Assembly: GCA_012510445.1 (NCBI GenBank)
Contig: JAAZIA010000046.1
Location: 1 to 36,302 of the forward strand
Source: Bacteroidales bacterium
GTDB taxonomy: Bacteria; Bacteroidota; Bacteroidia; Bacteroidales; UBA932
Direction: 5' to 3'
DNA length: 36,302 bases
A program made the translations under genes and the position numbers. Position 1 is the stretch's first letter. Each line of letters opens with the position of its first letter. Below are positions 1-9,225 of the stretch, in pieces. The notes under the pieces were generated by a model, which was given only the letters and a program-made list of their open reading frames with translations, searched no databases and was not told the origin of the DNA.

Positions 1-25
1 CTAAACAGATTTAAAATTTAAGATT

Positions 26-1972
26 ATGAAAAAAATACTATATATCACTTTAAGTCTGTTGATTACCATTGGAATTACCGGTTGTAACAACTGGCTGGAT
101 GTAAACGTGGACCCGGATAACCCAAACAATGCCAGCGCTACGGTTGATAGCCGGCTTCCCTGGATTCAACACTACTACATGTACGCATGGGGTAATGCGA
201 GTATGCGTGGAGTGACTATTGCCGGTCTTATGACCCAAACGTCTACCACCACAGCCAACGGATTACTCTCTGCATGGAATCCCTCTCAAGCAGCTACCAC
301 CACTACCTACCAGAACTGGTTTATTGGTGCAGCCTGTAACTTGGACGATATGATTGAAGCTGCCGAAAAAACGGGTGCTTACCATTATATCGGAGCGGCT
401 CATACCATCCATGCCATGGGCTACATGCTTATGGCAGACCTGTATGGTGAAATGCCCTATTCAGAACCTTTGGGAAGTAACCCCACCCCTGTGTATGACG
501 ATGGAAAAACCATTTTTGACGGCTGTATGGAACGTCTGAATCTGGCTTTAGAATTCTTCAGCAAAACACAGGAAGAAGGTGCTACTCCCTTAGCTGCCGG
601 TGATAGCTGGAATAACGGAGATGTTCAAAAATGGATTAAACTGGTTCATGGATTACAAGCACGTTGGTTGAACAAATTGTCTAAAAAATCATCGCTTTAC
701 AATCCGGAATCCATTTTGGCCGCTTTGTCAAAAGCTCCTCAGTCCAATGCGGAGAATACAGTAATGAAGCACAACAACTCCGGTAACCAGGACACCAACT
801 TTACCGTTGGCGACCCATACCAAAACAGTGTCATATGGGACTGCTCGGCTTGGGGTGCTACACAACGTTACACAAGATGGTACCAAAATCTGTTTACCAA
901 CCTGAAAGGAAAAGGCGTCATAGACCCGCGTACCGGCAAGGTATTCCCTGCCCGTATGAGCAATATTGTAACAGGGGATGGTGGAACTATCCTAAGTTAC
1001 GAATGGGCACGCGACGTCGGTGTGGATGTTATGTATGGAACACGTAGAATTTACGGAGCCTTACTCAACGCCACTGTAGCTACAGCAGATGTGCAAAATA
1101 GCTACACCATCACAGACAGTGATGATATGACCGAGATTCTAGAGTTCTTTAGCAACGAAGGGTTCCCCTTTGATGTGAGCGGTGATGTAGTTCATGTCAC
1201 CTATCCCAAAGGCAGTCTGTACATACAAACAAACGACTACAAGCAAGTAAAAGACTTGGAATATGTAAATATGAGGGCTCTGGCTCAATCACAAACAGGT
1301 GGAAGAGCCATCAACGACTCGTATTTCTATCCTAGTTCCGCTTCTAACGTAGTAGCTGGTACAGGTTCCTTCTGGTCTCGCCCCGATTCCGATTCCGATA
1401 TCCTGACGTATTACGAAATGTGCTTCATCAAAGCCGAGGTGTACATGCGTCAAGGCAACAGCGGAGCTGCATACGATGCATACAAAGAAGGTATAAGAGC
1501 CAGCTTTGATCGGATGCAAATAAAACTCAGAGATTGGCAAGCCATGGGCACGGCCAACCCGGACCAACACCCCATGAACCAAGCAGATATTGATGCCTAC
1601 ATGGCCAGTGACGCAGTAGCCAAAAGTGCCGGCGATCTTACCATGGCTGATATCATGTTGCAGAAAACCATTGCTATGGGAATTAACTTAGAAACCTGGA
1701 ACGACATGCGTCGTTTCAACTACAGTGCAGGTAATATTGGAAACTTTGGGGAAGTGTATGTAAACTACGTAAGACCTGCCGAGTTCTCAGCTCCTAATAA
1801 ATTCCCAGGCACATCACCAACTCAGGATAATTACTGGTTCCGTCGTTACAGTCAATGTGCACACGAAACAAACTACAATAAAGAGAATGCGCGCGCATCC
1901 AATCCTTTGGCGCTTACCTACGAAAACGGCCCCATATGGAGTGACCCTGTATGGTGGGATAAAGCAGAATAA
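26..1972 (+). CDS. SusD/RagB-family outer-membrane lipoprotein (SusD-like_2 type)
   Basis: The 648-residue protein starts with a lipoprotein signal peptide whose lipobox is ITGC (Cys20). It is followed directly by the NWLDVNVDPDNPNN stretch that opens many SusD-like lipoproteins. Members of this family sit on the cell surface as the lid and ligand-binding subunit of a SusC-type TonB-dependent channel importing glycans or peptides. The body is alpha-helical, with TPR-like segments such as the one around EMCFIKAEVYMRQGN (near residue 475), and the C-terminal region is rich in Asn and Trp and ends near a WWD motif. Its start lies only 25 bases from the window edge, so the partner SusC gene is probably just outside to the left; this is inferred. 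The substrate cannot be told from the sequence. It is the only gene on this strand and ends at a strong bidirectional terminator. Confidence 0.92.
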   Translation: MKKILYITLSLLITIGITGCNNWLDVNVDPDNPNNASATVDSRLPWIQHYYMYAWGNASMRGVTIAGLMTQTSTTTANGLLSAWNPSQAATTTTYQNWFIGAACNLDDMIEAAEKTGAYHYIGAAHTIHAMGYMLMADLYGEMPYSEPLGSNPTPVYDDGKTIFDGCMERLNLALEFFSKTQEEGATPLAAGDSWNNGDVQKWIKLVHGLQARWLNKLSKKSSLYNPESILAALSKAPQSNAENTVMKHNNSGNQDTNFTVGDPYQNSVIWDCSAWGATQRYTRWYQNLFTNLKGKGVIDPRTGKVFPARMSNIVTGDGGTILSYEWARDVGVDVMYGTRRIYGALLNATVATADVQNSYTITDSDDMTEILEFFSNEGFPFDVSGDVVHVTYPKGSLYIQTNDYKQVKDLEYVNMRALAQSQTGGRAINDSYFYPSSASNVVAGTGSFWSRPDSDSDILTYYEMCFIKAEVYMRQGNSGAAYDAYKEGIRASFDRMQIKLRDWQAMGTANPDQHPMNQADIDAYMASDAVAKSAGDLTMADIMLQKTIAMGINLETWNDMRRFNYSAGNIGNFGEVYVNYVRPAEFSAPNKFPGTSPTQDNYWFRRYSQCAHETNYNKENARASNPLALTYENGPIWSDPVWWDKAE

Positions 1973-1994
1973 TACCTGCTAATCCATAATTGAT

Positions 1995-2028
1995 AAAAAA
2001 AGGGTGACCGAAAGGCCACCCTTTTTTT
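1995..2028. terminator. Bidirectional intrinsic terminator
   Basis: A7-AGGGTG-style arm, GAAA loop and CACCCT-T7 arm: seven A at 1995-2001 pair with seven T at 2022-2028, and the GC stem has one A/C mismatch (2007/2016). It lies between the convergent SusD-like gene (+) and the serine hydrolase gene (-) and has a T-tract in both directions. Confidence 0.9.
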
Positions 2029-2049
2029 ATTGTCAGTCTTATCAAAGAA

Positions 2050-3252
2050 TTACTTAATAATAGATCCTGCTACGATATTGGCCACACGCGTACGCATGCT
2101 GATGGCAGCTCCGTCGTCGTGCGGATGAACACGATTGGCCAGCAAAATGATGGCCGTATCTGTTTCCGGATCCAGTACCATGCTCGTTCCTGTGTAACCG
2201 GTATGTCCGTATACTGTTTTGGGATTAAACAAATCTCCGTTCCAAGAACCGGCTCGTCCCCAGCCCAAGTTCCTTCCATACGCTTTCACATCGGCAGGTA
2301 CTCTTTCCATGGCTTTTACCGTCATAGGACCTAAAATCCTACGTCCTTGAAAAGTTCCTCCGTTTAATAAAGCTACGGCTATTACAGCCAAATCTTCTGC
2401 ATTGGAGAACACACCGGCATTTCCTGAATTACCGGCATTGAGCAGACGTGCCAGCGGGTCGTGCACTTCCCCAAGCAGCGGTAGCCCGTCTTCCTGTATT
2501 TCCGTAGGTGCACAAAGGGCCAGTGTCTCTCCCTGCGGCATATACGTAGTATGTTGCAACCCCAGCGGATCAAATACATTTTCCTGTGCGTATTGCGCCA
2601 ATGGGGTCCCCGTAATGTTCTCTAACACATGTTGTAGGGTAATGAAGTTCAAACAACTGTACACATGATCGGTTTTAGGTTTGTAGTTCCTGGGACAGTA
2701 ACAGATGTATTCCAAAAGTCCTTGAGGACTGGGAGAACCGTAATGCTCTATCAGTTCCTCCGTTGGACCGTAGGCAGGCAATCCCGAGGTATGTGTAAGC
2801 AAGTCTGCCATAGTAATCCGCACCTTTCTTCCCGTTTCCGGATCTATCCACGGCTGAAAATCGGGAATGTAGCTATCTACGGGATCTATGAGCCTGAGCT
2901 GACCACGTTCCACCAACTGCATAATACTTAAAGTAGTACCTACACACTTGCTCACAGAGGCCAGGTCAAATACCGTTTCTGTAGTCATAGGAAGCGTATC
3001 GGGGATCAGTTGTCGGTTCCCGTAGGCTTTTAGGTAAACCATCTTGCCGTGACGAACTACGGCCAATACTGCACCGGGAATGTCTTCTGCATATATGGCA
3101 TCCCAAATGATACCGTCCACCCGTGACAAATGCCCCGCATCCATACCTGCTGCTTGTGGCAAGGCTGCAGGAACAGAAAAAGATACCGGGTCCCGGCTGC
3201 ACGATAAGAACAGCCAAAGACCCGTTATCAACAAAAGTCCTGTTTTTTTCAT
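2050..3252 (-). CDS. Serine hydrolase, beta-lactamase/class C-like (AmpC-fold) lipoprotein
   Basis: This is a 400-residue protein of the serine beta-lactamase/D,D-peptidase fold. The ATG at 3252 is preferred; a TTG one codon earlier would add one residue and is less likely. The lipobox is LFLSC (Cys18). The SxxK nucleophile motif is SVSK (Ser99-Lys102) and the KTG-equivalent is HTG (350-352) in a YGHTGYTGTS context. The middle motif, normally Y-x-N (or YSD in relatives), is here Tyr198-Ser-Cys200 followed by LNF, so the usual Asn/Asp is a Cys. Relatives include penicillin-binding-protein-like esterases and peptidases; in Bacteroidota similar domains are often linked to amino-sugar hydrolases. 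Whether this one acts on peptidoglycan, D-amino peptides or esters cannot be read from the sequence. It follows the M3 peptidase by 10 bases and is the last gene of that unit. Confidence 0.88.
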   Translation of the reverse strand: MKKTGLLLITGLWLFLSCSRDPVSFSVPAALPQAAGMDAGHLSRVDGIIWDAIYAEDIPGAVLAVVRHGKMVYLKAYGNRQLIPDTLPMTTETVFDLASVSKCVGTTLSIMQLVERGQLRLIDPVDSYIPDFQPWIDPETGRKVRITMADLLTHTSGLPAYGPTEELIEHYGSPSPQGLLEYICYCPRNYKPKTDHVYSCLNFITLQHVLENITGTPLAQYAQENVFDPLGLQHTTYMPQGETLALCAPTEIQEDGLPLLGEVHDPLARLLNAGNSGNAGVFSNAEDLAVIAVALLNGGTFQGRRILGPMTVKAMERVPADVKAYGRNLGWGRAGSWNGDLFNPKTVYGHTGYTGTSMVLDPETDTAIILLANRVHPHDDGAAISMRTRVANIVAGSIIK

Positions 3253-3262
3253 CAAACAGGGT

Positions 3263-5365
3263 TTATTTTAGCAGTCCACGATGACGCAGCAAAGGAATTT
3301 CTGTAGGTTCTTTACCGCGGAAACGAACATATTGTAACATGGGCTCATCCAAGCCTCCTTCTGCCAGTATGTATTTACGGAACTTTTCTGCATACTCCTG
3401 ATTGAAAATATCACCCGATTCAACAAAGGCCTCAAAAGCATCTGTATCCAGAATTTCTGCCCACAGATACACATAATAACCAACGGCATAACCGCCGCTG
3501 AAAATATGTGAGAAATAAGTGGAGCGATACCTGGGTAAAATTTCCTCTATCAGCCCATATTTCTTTAAGGTTTCTTTTTCAAAGGTATTTACATCATACT
3601 CTTTTTCTTCTGTTGCAGAATGGTAATCCATATCAAGCAGGGCTGCAGCAATAAACTCTACTGTAATGAATCCCTGATTAAAATGGCTGCTGTTTACCAG
3701 CTTGTTAATCAACTCTTCCGGCATAGGCTCTCCCGTTTCGTAATGACGTGCATAGACTTCCAGCACTTGAGGTTGGATAGCCCAGTGTTCATCTATCTGG
3801 GAAGGAAGTTCAATCATATCCCTGGGGATAGAACCGCATACCCTTCTGTAATCGCCTCTGCTAAAGAAAGAATGTAAAGCATGTCCAAATTCATGAAACA
3901 AAGTTTCCGTCTCGTCCCAGCTTAACAACACCGGCTGATCATCTACCCTGGCAGGAAAATTGGTGGTTACGGTTACTAACGGAAGTTGTTCTGTCCCGTC
4001 TTCCAATTTTTTGTAGCGACGCATTCCGGAACACCAGGCTCCTGCATTCTTTCCACCACGGGCCGGATAGTCCAGATAAAGAATAGCCAAATGGCTTCCG
4101 TCTTTATCTATTACTTCATATGTTTCTACTTCCGGATCATAAACCGGAATGTCTGTATGTTTTTTGAAAGTCAGTCCGTACAGTTGATTGGCTACATAGA
4201 ACATTCCGTCCCTTACGTTTTCTAATTGGAAGTAAGGTTTGATTTCCTGCTCATCCAGATCGTATTTTTCTTTACGCAATTTCTCTGCATAATACCACCA
4301 GTCCCAACTTTCGAGTGTAAAGTCGGCACCTTCACGGTTGGCAATTTGCTGCATAGCAGCCAATTCTTCTTTAACCACCCTAAGTGCAGGCTCCCAAACA
4401 CGTTTTAAGAAAGAATAAACGGCTTCCGGCGTTCCTGCCATATTGTTAACCAGTACAAAGTCTGCGTACGTATCAAAGCCCAGCAGCTGTGCTCTACGAA
4501 CCCTCAAGTTAACAATCTTTTCTATGACTTCTTTGTTGTCGTTCTCGTTTTCATTATCACCCCTCATGTAGTATCCTCTGTACAGTTCTTCCCGTAGAGA
4601 ACGGTTGTGAACGTATTGCAAGAAGGGGATCCAGGAAGGCTTATCCGGTGTGAATACGTACTTCCCTTCCATACCCAGCTGATTAGCCAGATTGGCAGCT
4701 GCGCGGATGTTGTTTTCCGGCAAGCCGTCCAGGTCTTCCACGTTATCTACTACCAGTTTAAAAGCCTTTGTTTCTGCCAGCAAGTTTTGGCTAAACTGCA
4801 AACTCAAATTAGACAGTTCTGTATTGATTTCTTTCAATACTTCTTTATCTTCATCAGACAAAGCAGCACCTCCGCGTACAAAGTCATCGTAGTACTTTTC
4901 CAGTGTTCTCAGCTGCTGTGCATCCAGGTCCAGTTCTTCCCTTTGCCCATACAGTTGAGCTATTCTTTCAAAAAGTACAGGGTTCAACTGAATTTCGTTC
5001 CTGTGCCGAGTGAGCTCAGGAGTAATCTCTCTGGCCAAAGCCTGCAAGTCTTCATTGGTGTTGGCACTGTTAAGTGTAGAAAATGCAGAGCTTATACGGG
5101 ACAGCAGTTCACCTGCACCGTCATACGCCGCAATGGTATTCTGGAAAGTAGGCTCTTCCGGGTTGTTTACAATAGCATCAATTTCTGCCCGATGTTGTGC
5201 CATACCTTCTTTGATAGCCGGCATAAAATGTTTCGTTTTAATCAAGTGAAACGGAGGAGTTTTAAAAGGAGTCTCGTACTCTCTTAGTAAAGGGTTAGTT
5301 TTCATTGGATTACATGCGCTGGTTACTAATACGCCCAGCAAAAGTAATAAGGTTATTTTTCTCAT
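3263..5365 (-). CDS. dcp: M3-family metallopeptidase, peptidyl-dipeptidase Dcp-like lipoprotein
   Basis: The 700-residue product has the length and motifs of Dcp/oligopeptidase A-type zinc peptidases. The zinc site is HEFGH (His491-His495), and the third ligand is expected at Glu519 in DMIELPSQ, about 24 residues on, as usual in M3. A lipoprotein signal with lipobox VTSAC (Cys18) predicts membrane anchoring facing the periplasm. Such enzymes remove C-terminal dipeptides from short peptides or degrade oligopeptides. It sits 22 bases after the glycosyltransferase gene and 10 bases before the serine hydrolase, all co-directional, so one mRNA is likely. Pairing of a dipeptidase with an AmpC-fold hydrolase suits periplasmic peptide or muropeptide turnover, but that is inference. 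Confidence 0.93.
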   Translation of the reverse strand: MRKITLLLLLGVLVTSACNPMKTNPLLREYETPFKTPPFHLIKTKHFMPAIKEGMAQHRAEIDAIVNNPEEPTFQNTIAAYDGAGELLSRISSAFSTLNSANTNEDLQALAREITPELTRHRNEIQLNPVLFERIAQLYGQREELDLDAQQLRTLEKYYDDFVRGGAALSDEDKEVLKEINTELSNLSLQFSQNLLAETKAFKLVVDNVEDLDGLPENNIRAAANLANQLGMEGKYVFTPDKPSWIPFLQYVHNRSLREELYRGYYMRGDNENENDNKEVIEKIVNLRVRRAQLLGFDTYADFVLVNNMAGTPEAVYSFLKRVWEPALRVVKEELAAMQQIANREGADFTLESWDWWYYAEKLRKEKYDLDEQEIKPYFQLENVRDGMFYVANQLYGLTFKKHTDIPVYDPEVETYEVIDKDGSHLAILYLDYPARGGKNAGAWCSGMRRYKKLEDGTEQLPLVTVTTNFPARVDDQPVLLSWDETETLFHEFGHALHSFFSRGDYRRVCGSIPRDMIELPSQIDEHWAIQPQVLEVYARHYETGEPMPEELINKLVNSSHFNQGFITVEFIAAALLDMDYHSATEEKEYDVNTFEKETLKKYGLIEEILPRYRSTYFSHIFSGGYAVGYYVYLWAEILDTDAFEAFVESGDIFNQEYAEKFRKYILAEGGLDEPMLQYVRFRGKEPTEIPLLRHRGLLK

Positions 5366-5387
5366 AATTGGATTATATTTAGGTTAT

Positions 5388-6524
5388 CTATTTAAATAAA
5401 GATTTTTTAAGATCATCAACAAATGAAGTCAGGTCTTTGCCAAATTGTTCCCACGACAGTTCAGATTTTACTTTTTTTATGTTGTTGACAAATATGCTTC
5501 TGTCCATACTAAAATACTTTCTGATAGTTTGTGTAAGCGAACAAGGGTCCGTTCCCGGTGCCACCAGCCCTGTTCCCGGCCCCTCTACTGCCTCGGCCAG
5601 TCCGCCGGCAGGTGTTACCACAACGGGAACCTCAAAATGATAGGACATAGCTGTTATACCACTTTGTGTAGCTGTTTTGTAGGGTAAAACACATACGTCT
5701 GCTGCAGAGAAAAAGGAAGGTACTTCTGCATCTGCAATGTATCTGTTACATACTTTAACAGACGAGGGATTGGGCAAATTCTGAATCATTTTCTCATACT
5801 TTTCAAAACTTCCGTAACTTTCGCCGGCAATCACCAGTTGGTATTTCCCTCCAAGCTCTCCAAAAGATTCCAACAACAAGTCAAGCCCTTTGTAATCCCT
5901 GATGAATCCAAAGAACAACAGCGTTTTGCGTTCCGGATCCAACCCCAATTTTGCTTTGGCAGAAACCGGATCTTCCGGACTCCCAAAATGGTTGTACAAC
6001 GGATGAGGCTTAAGCATGCAAGGTATCTGAGGATTAATGGATCGTATATCGTCTTTAACAGATTTACTCATGGCAACGCATCCGTCTATCTGTTTAAGGA
6101 ACCATCCGGAAAGCTGCTTGTCCATAAAGTTGCGCTCATGGGGAATCAGGTTGTCTATAATAGAAACTACCAAGGTCCTATTTTTCTTTACTTTGCGTGC
6201 CACACTGCCCAAAGAGGGTGCAAAGAAAGGCATCCAGTACCTCATGAGTAACAAATCGGGCTGTTCTTTTGCTATTTGTGATGCCGTACGTCTGTAGGAA
6301 AACGGATTGATGGAATCTAGTACAGGGTCTGAAGAAATAAAAACTGCATTATCTTCTTTTTGAACACGTTGTGTTTTTCCCGGAAACAAAAGAGAAGGGT
6401 ATTGTCTGCTGAAATTATAGGCCTCTACCTGGTGATTTTTCCCCAATTCCCGGAAAAGGTTGGCATTAAATTGTGCGATCCCACCCCGGAAAGGATAGAA
6501 AACAGATAAGTATGCAATTTTCAT
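5388..6524 (-). CDS. GT4-family glycosyltransferase (GT-B fold)
   Basis: This 378-residue protein starts best at the ATG at 6524 (MKIAYLSVFYPFRGG); the longer reading from 6560 would add 12 residues across the promoter and into the ribosomal terminator. The N-terminal Rossmann half opens with the typical beta-strand and glycine-containing loop (FRGGIAQ). The C-terminal donor-binding half begins near LLFFGFIRDYKGLDLLLESF. The signature ATQSGITAMSYHFEVPVVV...GGLAE is that of a common GT4 branch which lacks the first Glu of the classical EX7E motif. Donor and acceptor cannot be predicted. It is probably cytosolic, acting on a membrane-bound glycan or surface polysaccharide precursor. It leads a unit with the M3 peptidase (22 bases) and the serine hydrolase. 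A well-formed promoter lies 7 bases before the start codon. Confidence 0.9.
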   Translation of the reverse strand: MKIAYLSVFYPFRGGIAQFNANLFRELGKNHQVEAYNFSRQYPSLLFPGKTQRVQKEDNAVFISSDPVLDSINPFSYRRTASQIAKEQPDLLLMRYWMPFFAPSLGSVARKVKKNRTLVVSIIDNLIPHERNFMDKQLSGWFLKQIDGCVAMSKSVKDDIRSINPQIPCMLKPHPLYNHFGSPEDPVSAKAKLGLDPERKTLLFFGFIRDYKGLDLLLESFGELGGKYQLVIAGESYGSFEKYEKMIQNLPNPSSVKVCNRYIADAEVPSFFSAADVCVLPYKTATQSGITAMSYHFEVPVVVTPAGGLAEAVEGPGTGLVAPGTDPCSLTQTIRKYFSMDRSIFVNNIKKVKSELSWEQFGKDLTSFVDDLKKSLFK

Positions 6525-6530
6525 AACATA

Positions 6531-6560
6531 CAAAATTAGTAAATTTGAAGTAAAAGGCAA
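6531..6560 (-). promoter_or_regulatory. Bacteroidota-type promoter of the glycosyltransferase-M3-hydrolase unit
   Basis: On the - strand a TTG (-33 element, 6560-6558) is separated by exactly 19 bases from TAATTTTG (-7 element, 6538-6531), which matches the known Bacteroidota consensus TTG-N19-21-TAnnTTTG. The -7 box ends 7 bases before the ATG at 6524, so the mRNA would have almost no leader. It starts right behind the terminator of the ribosomal operon. Confidence 0.72.
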
Positions 6561-6561
6561 T

Positions 6562-6589
6562 AAAAAAGCCCTCCGTCAGAGAAGGGCTT
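6562..6589 (-). terminator. Intrinsic terminator after rpsC
   Basis: On the - strand a 7-base-pair stem, AAGCCCT (6589-6583 arm) with AGGGCTT (6572-6566 arm), is followed by a run of T (6567-6562). It lies 20 bases after the rpsC stop and closes the ribosomal protein unit. Confidence 0.85.
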
Positions 6590-6609
6590 CATATTCATAC
6601 AAGGTGTTA

Positions 6610-7374
6610 TCAGCGGGGAGATCTGTCCCTTCTGTCCCTGCGGTCTCTGCTGTCACGGCGACCACCTCCGCGTCTGTCGCGTCCACCTCGTCCATCGTGC
6701 ATCTTGCCTCCTCCTGCCATAGCTGCTGTGCCTACGTTGGGCGAGAGGTCACGTTTTCCATACACCTCGCCGTTGCATATCCACACCTTAATTCCCAGCA
6801 CCCCTACTTTGGTATGCGCCTCGGCAAGGGCATAATCAATATCTGCGCGGAACGTATGCAAAGGCGTACGTCCCTCTTTAAACATTTCGCGACGCGCCAT
6901 TTCAGCGCCTCCCAAACGGCCGCTAATCAAGACTTTAATGCCTTCTGCGCCCATGCGCATAGTTGATGCTATAGCCATTTTAATAGCACGGCGGTACGAT
7001 ACTCGTCCTTCAATTTGCCGGGCTATGTTGTTAGCTACAATGGTAGCGTCCAATTCCGGCCGCTTTACTTCAAAGATATTGATCTGAACTTCCTTGTTGG
7101 AAATTTTCTTCAGTTCTTCTTTTAGCTTATCAACCTCTTGCCCTCCTTTTCCAATGATAATTCCCGGACGGGCTGTGTGAATGGTTACAGTAATCAGCTT
7201 AAGGGTCCGTTCAATCACAATGCGTGACAGGCTGGCTTTTGACAACCGGGCTACCAGGTATTTCCTGATTTTGGCATCTTCTGCCAATCGTTCCGGATAG
7301 TTTCCGCACCAGCTTGAATCCCAACCACGGATAATACCTATACGGTTACTGATAGGATTTGTTTTTTGTCCCAT
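6610..7374 (-). CDS. rpsC: Small-subunit ribosomal protein S3 (uS3)
   Basis: [20 protein letters not shown] is the classical S3 N-terminus. The KH domain with GxxG loop ([12 protein letters not shown], around residues 70-81) and the C-terminal S3 domain ([16 protein letters not shown]...) are complete. S3 lines the mRNA entry tunnel of the 30S head. At 254 residues it is longer than the enterobacterial protein (about 233) because of a low-complexity Gly/Arg/Asp-rich tail of some 35 residues ending in repeated RD and DRR units. It begins 1 base after the rplV stop. A terminator follows the stop codon where rplP would normally continue the operon. Confidence 0.98.
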   Translation of the reverse strand: MGQKTNPISNRIGIIRGWDSSWCGNYPERLAEDAKIRKYLVARLSKASLSRIVIERTLKLITVTIHTARPGIIIGKGGQEVDKLKEELKKISNKEVQINIFEVKRPELDATIVANNIARQIEGRVSYRRAIKMAIASTMRMGAEGIKVLISGRLGGAEMARREMFKEGRTPLHTFRADIDYALAEAHTKVGVLGIKVWICNGEVYGKRDLSPNVGTAAMAGGGKMHDGRGGRDRRGGGRRDSRDRRDRRDRSPR

Positions 7375-7375
7375 G

Positions 7376-7795
7376 TTATGCTTCTTTTACTGTTTGTTGT
7401 TTTTTATCCAATACCATTGTGACGTGATTTGAACGCTTACGAATCCTGACAGCACGTCCTTGGGCTGCCGGACGGATCCTTTTAAGTATCCTCCCGTTAT
7501 CAACCGTAATGGTTTTAATTATTACGTTACCGTTTTCAAGTTCTTTCCTGTCACCTTCGTTTTTTGCTTCCCAATTAGCAATAGCAGATTTCAGCAATTT
7601 TTCAAGGTGTACAGAAGGCTCATTCTTTGTATATCGTAAAATATCCAAAGCACGGTTTACTTCTTCGCCCCTTATCAGATCTGCTACAAGGCGCATCTTA
7701 CGGGGTGAAGTAGGAACGTTGTTCAGCTTTGCATAAGCTGTTTGTTTCCTTATTTCTTTATGGCGTTCTGCCATTTTTCTTTTTCGAGCTCCCAT
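7376..7795 (-). CDS. rplV: Large-subunit ribosomal protein L22 (uL22)
   Basis: This 139-residue L22 has the conserved [14 protein letters not shown] segment near residues 30-43. It also has the beta-hairpin tip region [21 protein letters not shown] that reaches into the peptide exit tunnel. A basic N-terminal extension ([18 protein letters not shown]) precedes the core. An internal ATG at codon 8 is possible, but the upstream ATG is 21 bases after the rpsS stop and gives the usual operon spacing. It is the sixth gene of the seven-gene ribosomal unit. Confidence 0.98.
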   Translation of the reverse strand: MGARKRKMAERHKEIRKQTAYAKLNNVPTSPRKMRLVADLIRGEEVNRALDILRYTKNEPSVHLEKLLKSAIANWEAKNEGDRKELENGNVIIKTITVDNGRILKRIRPAAQGRAVRIRKRSNHVTMVLDKKQQTVKEA

Positions 7796-7816
7796 TAGTG
7801 TTTCTCTTTTTATCTG

Positions 7817-8083
7817 TTAACGATTGCCCGAGTGACCTTTAAAAGTACGGGTGGGCGCAAATTCACCAAGTTTATGGCCAACCATGTTCTCGGTAATATA
7901 TACCGGAATAAACTTGTTTCCGTTATGTACAGCAATGGTATGACCCACAAAATCGGGAGATATCATACTGGCTCTTGACCAAGTCCTGAGCACTTCTTTC
8001 TTCATTTTCCCTTCATTCATGGCAATCACTCTTCTTTCAAGTTTTGCGCTAATGTAGGGTCCTTTTTTTAATGAACGACTCAT
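7817..8083 (-). CDS. rpsS: Small-subunit ribosomal protein S19 (uS19)
   Basis: [18 protein letters not shown] and the central segment with [22 protein letters not shown] are diagnostic of S19, and the 88-residue length is normal. It binds the 30S head with S13. It is 18 bases after rplB and 21 bases before rplV in the conserved gene order. Confidence 0.98.
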   Translation of the reverse strand: MSRSLKKGPYISAKLERRVIAMNEGKMKKEVLRTWSRASMISPDFVGHTIAVHNGNKFIPVYITENMVGHKLGEFAPTRTFKGHSGNR

Positions 8084-8101
8084 GATACAAATTTTATCCG
8101 G

Positions 8102-8929
8102 TTATTTTTTCCTTCTTCTTTCAATAATGAACTTACTGGAGTTCTTTTTGGGGTTACGTGTTCTATATCCTTTGGCCGGTAATCCCTTACGTGAACGGGG
8201 GTGTCCACCGGAAGCACGTCCTTCTCCACCTCCCATGGGGTGATCAACGGGGTTCATAGAAACTCCTCGCGTACGGGGCCTATGACCAAGCCATCTTCTT
8301 CTACCTGCTTTCCCGTGTTTTTCCAGACTGTGATCAGGATTAGAAACAGTACCTATCGTGGCTCGGCATGTCACCAGAACCATTCGCACTTCACCGGAAG
8401 GCAAACGAAGAATGGCATGGTTGCCTTCCCTGGCGTTCAGCTGAACATAAGCTCCTGCACTACGCGCCATGGCGGCTCCTCTGCCGGGATGCAATTCTAC
8501 GTTGTGTACCAGTGTTCCCAGAGGTATATCAGAGAGAGGTAACGTGTTGCCAATCTCGGGAGCTACTCCCGGGCCGGATTCAATTTTTTGTCCAATTTGC
8601 AAACCGTTAGGCGCTATAATATAACGTTTTTCACCGTCTGCATATACTACCAAAGCAATGCGTGCACTGCGGTTGGGATCGTATTCAATAGTTTTTACTG
8701 TGGCGGGATAGCTGTCTTTATTGCGTTTAAAGTCAATAATGCGGTACTGACGCTTATGTCCACCACCCAAATTGCGCATAGTCATTTTTCCCCTGTTGTT
8801 CCTTCCGCCTGAGCTTTTTATAGGAGCCAAGAGCGATTTTTCCGGAACCGTACAGGTGATGTCGTCGAAAGCGCTAATGATTTTATGTCTTTGACCGGGT
8901 GTTACCGGTTTAAATTTACGTACTGCCAT
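8102..8929 (-). CDS. rplB: Large-subunit ribosomal protein L2 (uL2)
   Basis: The 275-residue protein is full length, with the OB-fold and SH3-like domains of L2. Near the C-terminus it has the [19 protein letters not shown] loop that carries the conserved His near the peptidyl transferase centre. It begins 3 bases after the rplW stop, which points to translational coupling. Nothing unusual was seen in it. Confidence 0.98.
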   Translation of the reverse strand: MAVRKFKPVTPGQRHKIISAFDDITCTVPEKSLLAPIKSSGGRNNRGKMTMRNLGGGHKRQYRIIDFKRNKDSYPATVKTIEYDPNRSARIALVVYADGEKRYIIAPNGLQIGQKIESGPGVAPEIGNTLPLSDIPLGTLVHNVELHPGRGAAMARSAGAYVQLNAREGNHAILRLPSGEVRMVLVTCRATIGTVSNPDHSLEKHGKAGRRRWLGHRPRTRGVSMNPVDHPMGGGEGRASGGHPRSRKGLPAKGYRTRNPKKNSSKFIIERRRKK

Positions 8930-8932
8930 AAT

Positions 8933-9223
8933 CTAAATATTGCTGTAGAAGTCAATTTTATCTTCACCTGCCAACGTAATATACGCTTTTTTAAAGTGAT
9001 TGGAACGTCCGGTAAGAAACCCTGTTTTGGTATAACGGCTTTTGCGTTTTCCCTTGTAGGTTATTGTGTTTACATCTGCAACCGTAACGCCGTACATATT
9101 TTCAACTGCTTCTTTAATCTGCAGTTTGTTAGCTCTGCGGTCGACTATAAACCCGTAACGATTCAACGTTTCTCCTTGAATCGTCATTTTCTCTGTTATT
9201 ATAGGTTTTATTAAAATATTCAT
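8933..9223 (-). CDS. rplW: Large-subunit ribosomal protein L23 (uL23)
   Basis: The 96-residue protein opens with ILIKPIITEKMT, the L23 signature. It continues with a YGFIVDRRANKLQIKEAVE core and the loop around KGKRKSRYTKTGFLTGRSNHFKKA. L23 sits at the tunnel exit and docks trigger factor and SRP. It begins 2 bases after rplD and is followed by rplB after 3 bases. Confidence 0.97.
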   Translation of the reverse strand: MNILIKPIITEKMTIQGETLNRYGFIVDRRANKLQIKEAVENMYGVTVADVNTITYKGKRKSRYTKTGFLTGRSNHFKKAYITLAGEDKIDFYSNI

Positions 9224-9225
9224 CG

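Noticed and set aside
3252-3255. TTG start for the serine hydrolase at 3255
   Set aside because: An ATG follows directly and gives a normal lipoprotein signal, so the TTG adds nothing.
4607-5287. A 226-codon reading frame on the + strand
   Set aside because: It lies wholly inside the M3 peptidase gene on the other strand and has no recognisable domain. The M3 frame is full length with all motifs, so this is a shadow.
6525-6560. Longer N-terminus of the glycosyltransferase
   Set aside because: The extra 12 codons overlap the promoter -7 box and reach the ribosomal terminator. The protein fold clearly begins at MKIAYLSVF.
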